Shown here piece by piece: positions 1 through 64,000 of a stretch of 64,000 bases of DNA. Origin of the DNA: Sycon ciliatum (Eukaryota > Porifera > Calcarea > Leucosolenida > Sycettidae); the NCBI RefSeq assembly GCF_964019385.1, contig NC_088646.1, positions 19,390,907 through 19,454,906 of the forward strand. Reading direction: 5' to 3'. The notes under the pieces are model-generated. The model made no database searches. It saw only the letters and a program-made list of their open reading frames with translations, and was not told where the DNA came from. Made by a program: the position numbers and the translations under genes. The first letter of the stretch is position 1. Each line of letters opens with the position of its first letter.

Positions 1-203
1 TGTCCGTCATAACACATTGGCAACTGTCACCAGCATCGCAACAAGTACAGGTATCCCTGATACCAGCACACACAGACACACACCCTACAGCACTGTGTGC
101 ATATAAAGTTAGACGGCAGGTGGAAAGCGTGATACATGGTGTCACTGTAGACTTCATGCCGGCACTTGTAACTTGTAACCCTACCAAAACAAAAGGGGCG
201 GCA

Positions 204-601
204 CTACAGTCCATTCAGAAAAAGAGGGGCTTCTAGCTTTTGGCCATAAATGGGTCAAACATTGAGTTTTTCTAGAATTTTTTTCTGCAATCCCCTTTGG
301 AATCCTCTTCCAATTATGTTTCTGAAGTATTTTTCTCCAAAAAGCAAGCCGTAGGAGGAATAGGATTTCGGCCAGGTTTTGCCCCAAGAGCACTGAATTG
401 GGAAAAACCACCATCAAAATCCAGGCCATTTGAAACTGCCTGCAACAGTGCATTGTGCGGTTCGAACTCCAGTTCAGGTACCCTTTTTGGACCCTTTTTC
501 AAATTTCAAATTTCGCAGCACTGCACTGTGTACGATAAAATCTTGAAAAATCGCCAAGTACGGGAGCTCGCCAGAGCCAATCTTTTTGTGAATGGACTGT
601 A
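204..601. mobile_element. MITE with CTACAGTCCATTCA termini
   Basis: The left end CTACAGTCCATTCAGAAAAA (from 204) is matched by the reverse complement of the right end (TTTTTGTGAATGGACTGTAG, to 601), giving inverted repeats of about 20 bp with one mismatch. The roughly 400 bp interior has no convincing coding capacity. The open frames crossing it are explained by the element. It lies downstream of the last visible RhoGAP exon, probably in an intron. Confidence 0.65.
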
Positions 602-690
602 GAGACAGTAGAAGCAAGCGTTCTACACTGTATTTGTTGTCAGGACCAAGACCAGACCAAGACAACACGAAACAGCGAAAAAACACGCAC

Positions 691-4569
<3,879 letters not shown>

Positions 4570-5652
4570 GGTCCACAGTGAGCAAAAAGCAACGCTTGGG
4601 TTCTCGCCAACACTCAGCTAAGCTACACTGTCTTTCTCTCCCTCTCCAGAGCCAGGGTATATGTCACCAGAGGACACAATCACAACGATCATTGTGCATG
4701 TCTGCAGTTACTCAGTGAGCAACGTCGCCAAAATGAGGCGATGGAAAATGACGAAATTGGTTGTCGCGTAGAGACTGAACAACCTTCTACGTGTCCGGGG
4801 CCGAAAACAATAACTTCAGTGATCACAACAAGCAGCCCTGTCTCCACAAGTACAGTAAATGAAAGAAGCAAATAATTAGTTGTACGAGAACTGTGTCCTC
4901 TTGTGCTGTACAAATCTTCTACAAGGCTTCAGAGCAGGCCATACTCCCTGCTGCAGAGTTCAGAAGCTCTGCATGATCGATGGACAAGATTCGAATCGGG
5001 CGCCCTCGGCCTCGGCCCCAGCTAGCCTGCGCGTGACCAATCTAAAAATAGACACGTGCGAAAGCACGTGTACGTGTACGTCGTGTACGCGTGTGTATAA
5101 CATTACAGATGACTGTACTGTACTTGTACTTGTAGTTGTACAGCTAGCTAGCTGTAGCATGATCTGACTGTTGTGCATTTCCATTGTAATTGGCATGGTG
5201 GATCATGCCATTTCATGCATGGTGTACGTTTACGTGTAGTTTGTCGTTTTTAATTTTTTTCCAGCTCTGCATAGAAAATTTGAGTTTGTTGTTTCTATCT
5301 CGTAAACATGATCAATTTTTCATGTACGTACATGTCCATTATCATTTTACTAGTACATTCCCCACTGAGAATGTGCCCCATCTTTTTTTAGAATCCTTGA
5401 CAAACAGTGATTTATTATGTAAAAGCAAAACAAAGACGTGCATTCATCTTGTACCATATTTTCCACACCTGTGTACTATTTTTAATATTATCTTCCTATC
5501 ATACCCTGGTTTCTCATCATTGTGTTGCTTTTGCCCGTACAAGAGGCTTTATCATGTGAAAAAAAAAAATTCATCTTGTACCTCTTTAGCTAGCTCTACA
5601 TGACTTTACTGCCTTCCTGGTGAACGTACACGTACACGTCGTTACGTCGTAT
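4570..5652. other. Intergenic DNA 5' of the RhoGAP gene
   Basis: No gene, RNA or transposon is recognised here. It should hold the RhoGAP promoter. Short palindromic ACGTGT/GTACGT clusters occur at 5045-5100 and runs of T near 5570. The open frames present show no protein-like composition. Confidence 0.5.
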
Positions 5653-7079
5653 GCTTGCAATCAGGGAGTCGTAAAAGCCCGGGAGAGGACACGGGATGCG
5701 CGCACGCGGACGATGTTTGCCTCGGCCAGAAAGTGAAGCACGCTAGGCCGGCGCGGCCGGATCTGCTCGATCCACGGCGCTGTGCTTGTCTTCAGGGCAG
5801 GGAGTCCTAAAATACCAATATTTTACAACTCGTTGTTGACACCATTATCCGAAACTGGTGGCGAAGGAAGGATAAACATGATTGTATGTCTGTCAGACTC
5901 AGTACAGGGGTGGGGAGTTGAGTGTGTGTGTGTGGGGGGGGGGGGGGGGGGGAGGCGTGTGTATGTGCACATGTGCTTGTACTTTTGTGTGTGTTTGTAC
6001 AGTGTTTGTGTGTGTGCTTGTGTGTGTGTGCGCGCGAACGTGTGTGTGCATTTTTGTGCACAATTCCGTTATGAAGTACAAATGATAGGTTTACCTTTTG
6101 TACACTCGCCAAGACTTCCGTTTCCTAAACGGCTCAAGTCACCGCGTACTCAGTATACGAGTAGAAAAGTGTTGAAATTATCAAGATTTATAAATAACGA
6201 CCTGCAACCATGTACAATGTAGATAGATAGGGAACACACATTGACTGTTTTTAAAAGAATCCAGGCATTATCATGAATCATGGAACGAGTGCGTAATAAT
6301 GCTCTATGTTGCGTTTTGACGATGCTGAAGGAAGGGAGCCGTCGCGATTTACTCACAACACACGCACAGAAGTCCACTCGACTGCAATTTCTGACACAAA
6401 TTCATAAATCCACGAGTACGCCGAGGAAGCTCAGCGGATCTCCACAAGAACTTTCGCCCATCACCTGCAATGGAATATGGGCTGTATGATACGACCAGTG
6501 GTTAACACGGGAAGTGGCGTCATTTTCCACAAATCTCGTTTCATTCACAACCATTTGACTGCAATTCAGTGCAATTTCTGCCGCAAATTCAACTCCACGA
6601 GTACGAGGAAGCTCAGCGGATCTCAACACGAACGTTCGCCCATCACCTGCAATGGAATATGGGCTGTATGATACGACCAGCGGCTAACACGGGAAGTGGC
6701 GTCATTTTCCACAAATCTCATTTCGTTCACCCCAACTCAAATAAAAGTGAAGTACAATTAGGGATTTGTCTTGCATTTCCATCGCCTCAGAATAAATTAA
6801 CTTCGATAAACTGAGAGAGAATGAGTGAGGCAGCTGGAAGATGAGGATGAAAATAGAGATCAGAAGACTCGACGGAGCAATCGTCTCCGTGCTCTAAGAG
6901 AAATCGGAGAATGTCCCAATTAGTATTTCAAGAAGACATCACAATTTTCGAAAATAATAATTTCCTTGCCTCGCAACACCGTTCCCTGGCAGCGTTCCCC
7001 GGCAGCGCGAGGCAAAGATGTTTTCTGGGAATGTGTGCCGTGTCCTCTCCCGGGCTTTTACGACTCCCTGCTTGCAATC
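5653..7079. mobile_element. Mutator-like non-autonomous element with 10 bp TSD
   Basis: The element spans 5663-7069. Its ends are perfect inverted repeats for 32 bp, beginning AGGGAGTCGTAAAAGCCCGG, and similarity continues imperfectly for about 30 bp more (GATGTTTGCCTCG against ATCTTTGCCTCG). It is flanked on both sides by the identical 10-mer GCTTGCAATC (5653-5662 and 7070-7079). A 9-11 bp duplication with long inverted repeats is typical of Mutator-like elements. The interior holds a TG plus poly-G tract (5917-6050) and a tandem duplication. No transposase was found. It ends about 260 bp before the U2AF1 start codon. Confidence 0.85.
6385..6740. repeat. Two-copy tandem duplication of about 180 bp inside the element
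   Basis: Sequence around 6395-6560 is repeated at about 6580-6735 with only scattered differences. Both copies contain GAGGAAGCTCAGCGGATCT, CATCACCTGCAATGGAATAT and GGAAGTGGCGTCATTTTCCA. The duplication is confined to the 5663-7069 element, so it arose in the element or its ancestor. Confidence 0.85.
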
Positions 7080-7329
7080 TTTGCTTTGTACGTAAAATGG
7101 CTGCTTGACGACGTGCTTGACAACAAGAAGCTTGCATGCAAGTAAGTAGTTACGGTACGGGCACGATGTGATGGTTTTTTGTGTTTTTTTGCAAAGTGCT
7201 TTTTTTCTTTTTTCTTACGTTCGAACATTGCTTCAGCTTTGAAAATTGTTGTCATTATTTTTAGCTTGCATCAGACTCACTTCTTCTTCTGGTACAGTGT
7301 ATTTGTAGAGGTATCCACCCACTGGGAAG

Positions 7330-8019
7330 ATGGGATCTGAATATCTTGCCTCCATCTTTGGAACTGAGAAGGACAAAGTGAACTGCTCATTTTATTACAA
7401 AATTGGAGCCTGCCGCCATGGAGATAGATGCTCTCGTCTTCACAACAAACCAACATTTAGTCAGACTATCCTCCTGGTCGGAATGTATCGGAATCCAGCT
7501 AATCCGACCCAATTTCCGGAGGGCATTAAAGGAGATATGACAGAAGATGAGCTCCAGGAGCACTTTGACAATTTCTTCGAGGACGTCTTCACAGAATTAG
7601 AGACGAAGTATGGGGAGATAGAGGAGATGAATGTGTGCGATAACCTTGGTGATCATTTGGTTGGGAATGTCTACTGTCAGTTTGTGGATGAAGAGGCGGC
7701 GGAGAAAGCAGTGACGGGCCTGAATAATCGCTGGTACGAAGGGAGACCAATCATGGCAGAGCTGTCTCCTGTGACAGATTTCAGAGAAGCATGTTGCCGG
7801 CAGTACGAGATGGGAGAGTGCACGCGTGGTGGCTTCTGCAACTTCATGCACTTGAAGCCCATCTCGAGAGACCTCCGCCGACGGCTGTATGGAAAGCGAA
7901 GGCGGCGAGCACGCACCCCACCCCGTGATCGTGGTGACCGTGGTGGTGACCGTGGCGGCGACCGTGGCGGAGATCGCGACCGACATGACAGGAGAGGATC
8001 CTCTTCAAGGAGACGATGA
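7330..8019 (+). CDS. U2AF1: U2AF1 (U2 auxiliary factor 35 kDa subunit), intronless
   Basis: A 229-residue protein, close to the vertebrate length of 240. U2AF35 recognises the AG of the 3' splice site and pairs with U2AF65 in the nucleus. Visible parts, in order: the N-terminus EYLASIFGTEKDKVNCSF; CCCH zinc finger 1 with Cys19, Cys28, Cys34 and His38; an atypical RRM (about residues 45-148) with NNRW at 132-135; zinc finger 2 starting at Cys155/Cys156 (ECTRGGFCNFMH); and a short Arg/Gly/Asp C-terminal tail of RGGD-like repeats instead of a long RS domain. The positions equivalent to human Ser34 and Gln157 (Ser35, Gln158) are the normal residues. The coding part has no intron, unlike its intron-rich neighbours; TTCTTCTTCTGGTACAG just upstream could be a 5'UTR acceptor. 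Confidence 0.97.
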   Translation: MGSEYLASIFGTEKDKVNCSFYYKIGACRHGDRCSRLHNKPTFSQTILLVGMYRNPANPTQFPEGIKGDMTEDELQEHFDNFFEDVFTELETKYGEIEEMNVCDNLGDHLVGNVYCQFVDEEAAEKAVTGLNNRWYEGRPIMAELSPVTDFREACCRQYEMGECTRGGFCNFMHLKPISRDLRRRLYGKRRRRARTPPRDRGDRGGDRGGDRGGDRDRHDRRGSSSRRR

Positions 8020-8940
8020 TCTTCACGAATTGTTGCAACGAGACTTTGTACCATCCACTCCAAGCACGGCTCTTTTATTATTTTTTCTCTTCATTTGCTT
8101 TTACTCCTTACGTGAGCTGTGTGAATGCTGTGTGTTTTTCAGCACGTGTAAAAAATATACTGTCTTCAAATGTAGTCCATGACTTTGCTTTGCCATGTCC
8201 AGCTACTGCCCATGAAATTTGTTAGTCTTAGTGTTTACCAACTCTCTTGCATTGTCGATACACTGTGCTGTGAAACGATTGATGTGCTGCGGTACGTTGT
8301 GTGCGACCAATGAGATTATGACTGTGTAGATGAATACCATGCTTACATGCAGGAATTATACATCATGCAAGGTTGTGTATGATCCTAGCAGAGCGCGTGT
8401 TTCTACCTATAGAAATAGAGCTGCGCCCTGTTTTTTTTGGAGTTGTATTGGTCTAAAGCTCAAATGAACATGATGCCGGCAGCATTGTTTTGCCACTGTT
8501 TTTTGTGTGCTTGTATTCAAGTTCATGCCTGAGTGAATGTGGTTGATTTGCTGCTGAGTCTGACTAAACATGGTGGCCGTGTTAAAATCTTGCTAGTGTT
8601 ACTGTTACAGTATACGTTTGTAGTGTGCTGTGCAACAAGTAGGCATGTAATCATGTTGCAGATGGCCAAGACTGCACTGCGTGCAGCGGGTATTCACAGC
8701 TGCAGGAGAGTGGCATAGGTGCTACACAACGATAGAATCTGCCATGATCGGAGAAATACAGGGACTGTAACCATGTGGGCATGATAGCGTAGACCTGTTC
8801 ATCCATTCCCTACTCTTGCTCGGTTGCATGGCAGTATTGTAGCAGCACCTGGATCACTCGACACACCTGTATTTTGAAGCACGACCACAGGAGGTACTAT
8901 CATCAGTGTTGATATGGCAACCAAGCAACGTCCACACATT

Positions 8941-9222
8941 GAAACCCAGAGTGTGCAGCTACGGTCATACTTACCGGTATGACTAGTTCTACACAGGCGT
9001 CTACATCTCTGTCAGGGTGAAATTCCGAGATAACATCATAGTTGGTGCAGATAAGCGGCGGGAGGTGGCGTAGTACGTACCACTGACCTACAGTTGTGCA
9101 GCAACTACAGAAAGAGTTCTGCTTGAATCCTGCTTGTACGCACAACATCACTAAAACGATGTAATCCCGGAATTGACACCAATCCATCGAAGCCACACAT
9201 TCTGGGATTCATGTACTCTTGA
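8941..9222 (-). mobile_element. CATCAAGAGTACATGAAACC repeat, copy B1
   Basis: The reverse complement begins CCATCAAGAGTACATGAATC, ends in GCTGCACACTCTGGGTTTC and aligns along its length with 19401-19672 (for example GTACAAGCAGGATTCAAGCAG and CCGCTTATCTGCA). The two copies are in opposite orientation. The open frame through it is not supported in the second copy, so it is treated as non-coding. Confidence 0.75.
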
Positions 9223-9788
9223 TGGTCTTCAAGCAGCACAGTACAATGCGGAATAAGTTATCCAAACGCAAACTGTGCAAACAATTGGCTCTTACAACTT
9301 GTAGAAATGCTCGATTGAGGTGAAGTAGATAGCACTTATTTTTCTAACCCACAGAACCTTTTAAAACAGTCATAATGCTCTTTCTTACAGTGTGCACATA
9401 TCCATTTCACAGCTTTGCACCAGAATGCGTCCCCATTCTGGATAAAAGTGATGAGAAGACATGAATTTGATGTGCTCGATCCCATGTCCGAACATAATCC
9501 TCACTCAGAGCTCAATATATCCCTGCCCCAAGGGGTGAAGACAGTCGGAACCCAACTGCAGTACTCTTAGTCTTGCACTCAACTGTGACAATGCAAGAGC
9601 ATCACCATCAGAAACACAAGTCCGCCGCTGTGTTTTAAACTACTCAAAGAGGTACTCTTTGGTCAAAAACCATCCAGGGATCTACAAAAGTAACTAAATT
9701 TGACAAATATGATAGGGAAAACATTGCTGCATTCTCCATGACCAGAGCACTATCAACCAGGCAAGACCATCACTCATCAGAGGGAGCG

Positions 9789-9789
<1 letters not shown>

Positions 9790-9866
<77 letters not shown>
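9790..9866. repeat. (GA)n microsatellite
   Basis: A nearly pure GA tract of about 77 bp lies between the U2AF1 and TACO1 3' ends. Confidence 0.95.
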
Positions 9867-9870
<4 letters not shown>

Positions 9871-10255
9871 CATTGTCTCCGTGGGCTGTCTCACTGCTGG
9901 TGGCTGGAGTGCATCATAAGTTGAAGAGCGGGATTGCGAGTAGAGCAAAACTAAGTTGACAGCGGGGCACGGATTGGTGTTGCAATGAAGACTCGTGCTG
10001 ACACAACGTCACTGCCGCAACATTCAAATACAGTGTATGTTCTTTATCATAAATAGGGCCAGTGTATGTTGCTGGCAAGTTGCACCACAGCTGGACCAAG
10101 CAATACCAACTAACAGCGCGTATCACTCCGGACGCCGACAACACGATAGCTTCCAATAGCAACGCACACATAGTCTATGCCTTTCGCGCACTAGGATACA
10201 TGGCAATCGGTCACTGTGTGACTAGTGCGTCACATCACTCATGTTGTTGCCCTCC

Positions 10256-27509
<17,254 letters not shown>

Positions 27510-27805
27510 GACTTTCAATCAACAGCCTGCGACGTTCCCACTTCTTACGAGCCTATTCCATGTGCCATAGACCAACCAATGGCAATGCTATTAGTAGGAG
27601 TACAATAGTGCCAGTAAAAATGTAACCGAAACTGAAAAACCTGCGTCGTTATTATTTCTGACGTGATGTGACGCGCAATTTCACGTCAAATTTGGCGTGA
27701 AACTCCAACTAATGTTACTTTCATCAAGAGTCCATAAAATGTTTATGCACTCTTGCTTTCATGCACTCTTGCTTTCATCAGGTTTATGTACTCTTGCTTT
27801 CATGC

Positions 27806-28028
<223 letters not shown>

Positions 28029-28661
28029 TACTCTGAGTAAGTAGTAGTAGTAGTCTACGACTCTCTATGTCCATACTTGTCAGAGAGTCGTGATACTAAA
28101 CGATTTACAGTAGAGAGTGGTGTGGATCAGGGAGTCCCTGGCCCCGGATATGGTCTTGGAAAATCATTCTGTGAAAAAGAAAATTTAATAGGGGTCACCC
28201 GGGCTTCACTACTGTTCCAGTGGTTCAAACACCCAAAGCTCATACATGGATTTTGCCTGGCCGTGACTTCAATGTTTGAAACTCAATATCACAAGGAACG
28301 CATGATAAAGCCCCCCCCCCCCCCCCTCATGTATGATTTCACAGGCACCGGCATGCAACAGAGACTATTTTTACTTGAACCCAGTGGCAGTGAGTAGTAC
28401 GGTATCAGTGAATATGTATTGTACTAGCGTTACTCGGTTGAACCCGAACCTGTGACCTGGGCACCTCGCCAGGTGACGACATGAAAGCAAACAACCTTGT
28501 GGTCAATAATTAGTAACTAGGAGTATGGTATGCGCAGGGCTCCCAGGTTTGAGACAGCTGAGAACCATGCTTGAATAACATACCAGTAACACCAATCACA
28601 GACTGGATTTCATTTGCCAATTGTGACAGTAATACAGTGTTCCAGTAGCGTATTCTAAAAC

Positions 28662-28898
28662 ATACTGTATAGCAGGAAATTTTCGGACAAAGCCGAATTT
28701 CGACCTTTCGACCGGATTTAATTTTCGTACAGTGCTGCATGCTAAGAACACGTGTTCGCAAGCAGTATGCATGTATAGTGTACATATTTTCTCGGTCATG
28801 AACAAATTTTAGTACGGAATTAATTTTAGTACAAAAGAGGCCGTGTACGAAATCGTACGAAAATAAATTCCGTCCGAAAACTTCCTGCTATACAGTAT
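28662..28898. mobile_element. MITE with ATACTGTATAGCAGGAA ends
   Basis: The left ATACTGTATAGCAGGAAATT and the reverse complement of the right end ATACTGTATAGCAGGAAGTT form a 27 bp inverted repeat with one mismatch, continuing into TTCGGAC. The interior has spaced GTACGAAA/TTTTAGTAC motifs. Confidence 0.85.
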
Positions 28899-29491
28899 TC
28901 TGATTTAGACTTGGACAAAGAGCACCCGCTGTATTTCCTAAACCTTGAAACAGTCACTTCTTGGTGTCTTTGAGACAAAAACGACGTAACGCGACAAAGC
29001 GTCACGCTAAACCCAAGAAATTATAAAATGCAGTAGCCGATACAATCACCATCTATGCGTGCCACTCACACAAATAAAACATATCGTACACAGAATGCGA
29101 GTTCTGCAGTTGCAGAATATACCACCGACTTGCACTGCTAATGTTATAACGATAAACGGAAAACACTGTACTCCTATTTCAAGCAAGAATCAGCAACGCA
29201 GCAACTAAATAACTGCTGGCAGGACATTGTCCACACTCTGCACTACCAAATCCACTGCCCAGCATGAACTAAAAAAGCCCATCAGCCCAAGCTGAAAAGA
29301 GTAGAAATATTGATATAGGAGAAGGTGGCTACTCCTAACGTTGGAGCTCGATTTTCTTGCCGACTGACCGACACTTGACTTGTGTGTGTGTGTGTGTGTG
29401 TGCGTGCGTGCGTGCGCGCGCGTGTGTGTGTGTGCGCGCGCGCGTGCGTGCAATATAGAGTTCACGAAACATTGCCAGCTGCACCTCTGCG

Positions 29492-36919
<7,428 letters not shown>

Positions 36920-37350
36920 GAGCGAAGCCACGCACAACCTCCATACCACTGATTTACTTCAGGAAACTTTCCTTACTTGTACTTCCAAAGCAGTGAATAG
37001 TTACAGCAGTAGAACCTGTTTACACCCAAACATGACTGTTTCGTTACGTAGTGCTTTCCTCCGGAAAATACTACTGTCTGATCCAAAAGTAACGTTCGTT
37101 TGAAATCGAAGTGTGAGATTTATGATGTCATCATTCCATCACCATTATGCAGAATGACGTGATGCAGACATTGAAAAAATTGAAAATCTCTGAATCAAGT
37201 CATATTCCACAAAAATACTTCAACTACATCTTCTTCAACTATGTTACTTAGTTCAAGTTCTTGGACAAGACGTCGATTGGCATGGCGTCAGGGGAATGTG
37301 TGGCACTTTAGAAGGTCTCTGGACGTAATTTTGGGTAAAGATAGCCCAGC
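36920..37350. promoter_or_regulatory. Divergent SIRT7 / YIPF4 intergenic region
   Basis: Only 431 bp separate the SIRT7 and YIPF4 initiation codons, so both promoters, and probably both 5'UTRs, must lie here unless an upstream SIRT7 exon exists. No TATA box or other defined element was identified. Confidence 0.5.
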
Positions 37351-40408
<3,058 letters not shown>

Positions 40409-40970
40409 CTGCGGCAGTAAGGATTGAGATGATCATTTTTGCAGTCTGTACTCCGCAGTATCATGGAATAATATATTGTTCGTTGGCCCAGCCACTTGAG
40501 GAAACTGCATTCACATGCTAGCTGTAAAGATAATAGTGCTTGCGCTGGTCGGCAGCCCGAATCTAAGCCTGGTCTGCAGCAAGGCCATGCTGCCCCTGTG
40601 CTCCGCTGCCTTTTGTCCGCCCTCCGAGATTCACCCGTGTACTCATTAATGCTAACACCACCATCTGCACCGCCGCCGTTTCCATGCTGGAGACCTGTCA
40701 GGTCTTGCTCCCCGTTTGAGTACACTGTACAGACTCCAACTTGTCACACACTACGACCTGCTGTGCAGGGAACTTTTGTTGATGCTTTCTTGTTTGTTTT
40801 TTTTGTTTTTTTTTTAATGACATTGTTTTGATAACATGATAACCTTTTGTTGACTAGACGAAAATCATTGGCAGCACTCTCGATTATAGCCGTTTCCAAA
40901 TACATGTTGTGCTATGTTCGTGGCTGTCTCTAGCGTGTATACTCATTTTACTCAGATGATAATCTCCTCC

Positions 40971-40976
40971 AATAAA
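40971..40976 (+). terminator. Candidate YIPF4 poly(A) signal
   Basis: AATAAA on the plus strand about 560 nt after the YIPF4 stop codon. Confidence 0.45.
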
Positions 40977-41476
40977 ACACTAAGTGTCATGACATTATTA
41001 CTTGTTGGGTGTGATGTGTTTTTAAAGTCTGCAAGTGGAAAAAAAGATCAGACCGACAGGAAAGCTGCTGCAGCGGCTGCATTGCGGTACAGTGTTTCTA
41101 CTGCGAGTTCGGGGTTGGAGCCTGGCCATAGTTCTGTACCAACCAGGGGCTAGTAAAATATCATTACCGGATATGTGTATGAGGGGGCAAGATGGTATGG
41201 GGAGCGAGACTCCCTAATTCACATAGATACCTACTACGGTACAGCCAGCAATGTACTTGGACGTAAGCCAACAACCCTTCATACTGCCTTTTGATGGACA
41301 TCAATGAACTACGAGTACATGGACGTGTCTCTTCCCCCTATAAACACACACATCCACTGTGACGTCAAAGCTCAAAACACATCGGTGACATTGTAGTGCC
41401 TGTCTGGGGCACAGCTTCACACATACACTACACATAATTATGTACACTGCATTGACAACAGAAGCTTGTCAGCGGA

Positions 41477-41482
41477 TTTATT
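41477..41482 (-). terminator. Candidate POLR1A poly(A) signal
   Basis: AATAAA on the minus strand about 290 nt downstream of the POLR1A stop. Confidence 0.5.
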
Positions 41483-41773
41483 AGAGTTGCACACAGCGTT
41501 TGAAGCTAGCGTGATAAAAGGTCGCTCCAGAGTTTGCGATGATAAAAGATGTCTCCAGTCTCCAGTATAAACCCTCTACTCAGAGAGTACATAAAAGCCC
41601 AGTGCCCAACACTGAGTGGACTTGCATTCAGGGACATGGAGGGAGAACACCAACTGGTACGTTAACTTAAAGTCAGAAAAAGATAAGGAAAAAAACTTGG
41701 CATATATGTTCACAGCCACTATATTACACAGCCACACAGAGCAGCATCACTGTACAAAGTTGCAGATCCGGCG

Positions 41774-63957
<22,184 letters not shown>

Positions 63958-64000
63958 CTAGAAAGAAGAACACACACACATACCAGTTATTAAAAACAAA

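Larger units (their letters stand above)
8020..10255. other. Intergenic DNA between U2AF1 and TACO1 3' ends
   Basis: U2AF1 and TACO1 converge here. The stretch holds one dispersed repeat (8941-9222) and one GA microsatellite (9790-9866). No other gene-like frame is seen, and no AATAAA was picked out close to the U2AF1 stop. Confidence 0.5.
40409..41773. other. Convergent 3' region of YIPF4 and POLR1A
   Basis: No gene or repeat family is recognised between the two converging stop codons beyond candidate poly(A) signals on each strand. Confidence 0.5.

Noticed and set aside
1..36. Possible RhoGAP exon at the very start (acceptor-like TGGTGACAG)
   Set aside because: Too little coding sequence remains in the window to test it.
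474..601. Frame SIHKKIGSGELPYLAIF as the next RhoGAP exon
   Set aside because: It lies inside the inverted-repeat element 204-601 and does not resemble the expected part of the RhoGAP domain.
8941..9196. Coding exon on the minus strand (FRDYIVLVMLCVQAGFKQ)
   Set aside because: The region is a dispersed repeat whose second copy at 19401 does not keep the frame.

Overview
Animal nuclear DNA, most likely from an invertebrate. The genes are intron-rich with GT-AG splice sites, and the window carries an ARHGAP11-like RhoGAP, U2AF1, TACO1, SIRT7, YIPF4 and POLR1A. Very long GT/CA and CT/GA microsatellites and many short foldback DNA transposons fill the introns and intergenic DNA. Nothing bacterial or viral was seen. 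The phylum cannot be decided from the sequence alone.

Layout. 0.7-4.6 kb: first four exons of a RhoGAP protein (minus strand), with three non-autonomous elements in its first intron. 5.66-7.07 kb: a 1.4 kb terminal-inverted-repeat element with a perfect 10 bp target duplication. 7.33-8.02 kb: U2AF1 in a single coding exon. 10.3-27.5 kb: exons of mitochondrial TACO1 (minus) that appear to span 17 kb; the middle coding part was not found. Inside that span lie two intronless acyl-CoA dehydrogenase paralogues (plus) with gene-conversion mosaicism, two exons of an unknown membrane protein (minus), and a dense chain of nested transposons. 29.5-36.9 kb: SIRT7 (minus). 37.35-40.4 kb: YIPF4 (plus), divergent from SIRT7. 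41.8-63.96 kb: 37 exons of POLR1A (minus), whose reading phases all join cleanly; the 5' end is outside the window.

Function. The genes are not an operon but mostly unrelated housekeeping functions: splicing (U2AF1), rRNA transcription (POLR1A, with SIRT7 known as a Pol I-associated nucleolar deacylase), mitochondrial translation and fatty-acid oxidation (TACO1, ACADs) and Golgi traffic (YIPF4).

Main observations: sense-strand GT/CT microsatellites sit within about 10-25 nt of many splice sites; several foldback families share TACYGTAAA or CAAGAGTNCATAA tips; a near-perfect hairpin with about 137 bp arms lies in a POLR1A intron; and the ACAD pair is a mosaic of near-identical and diverged tracts.
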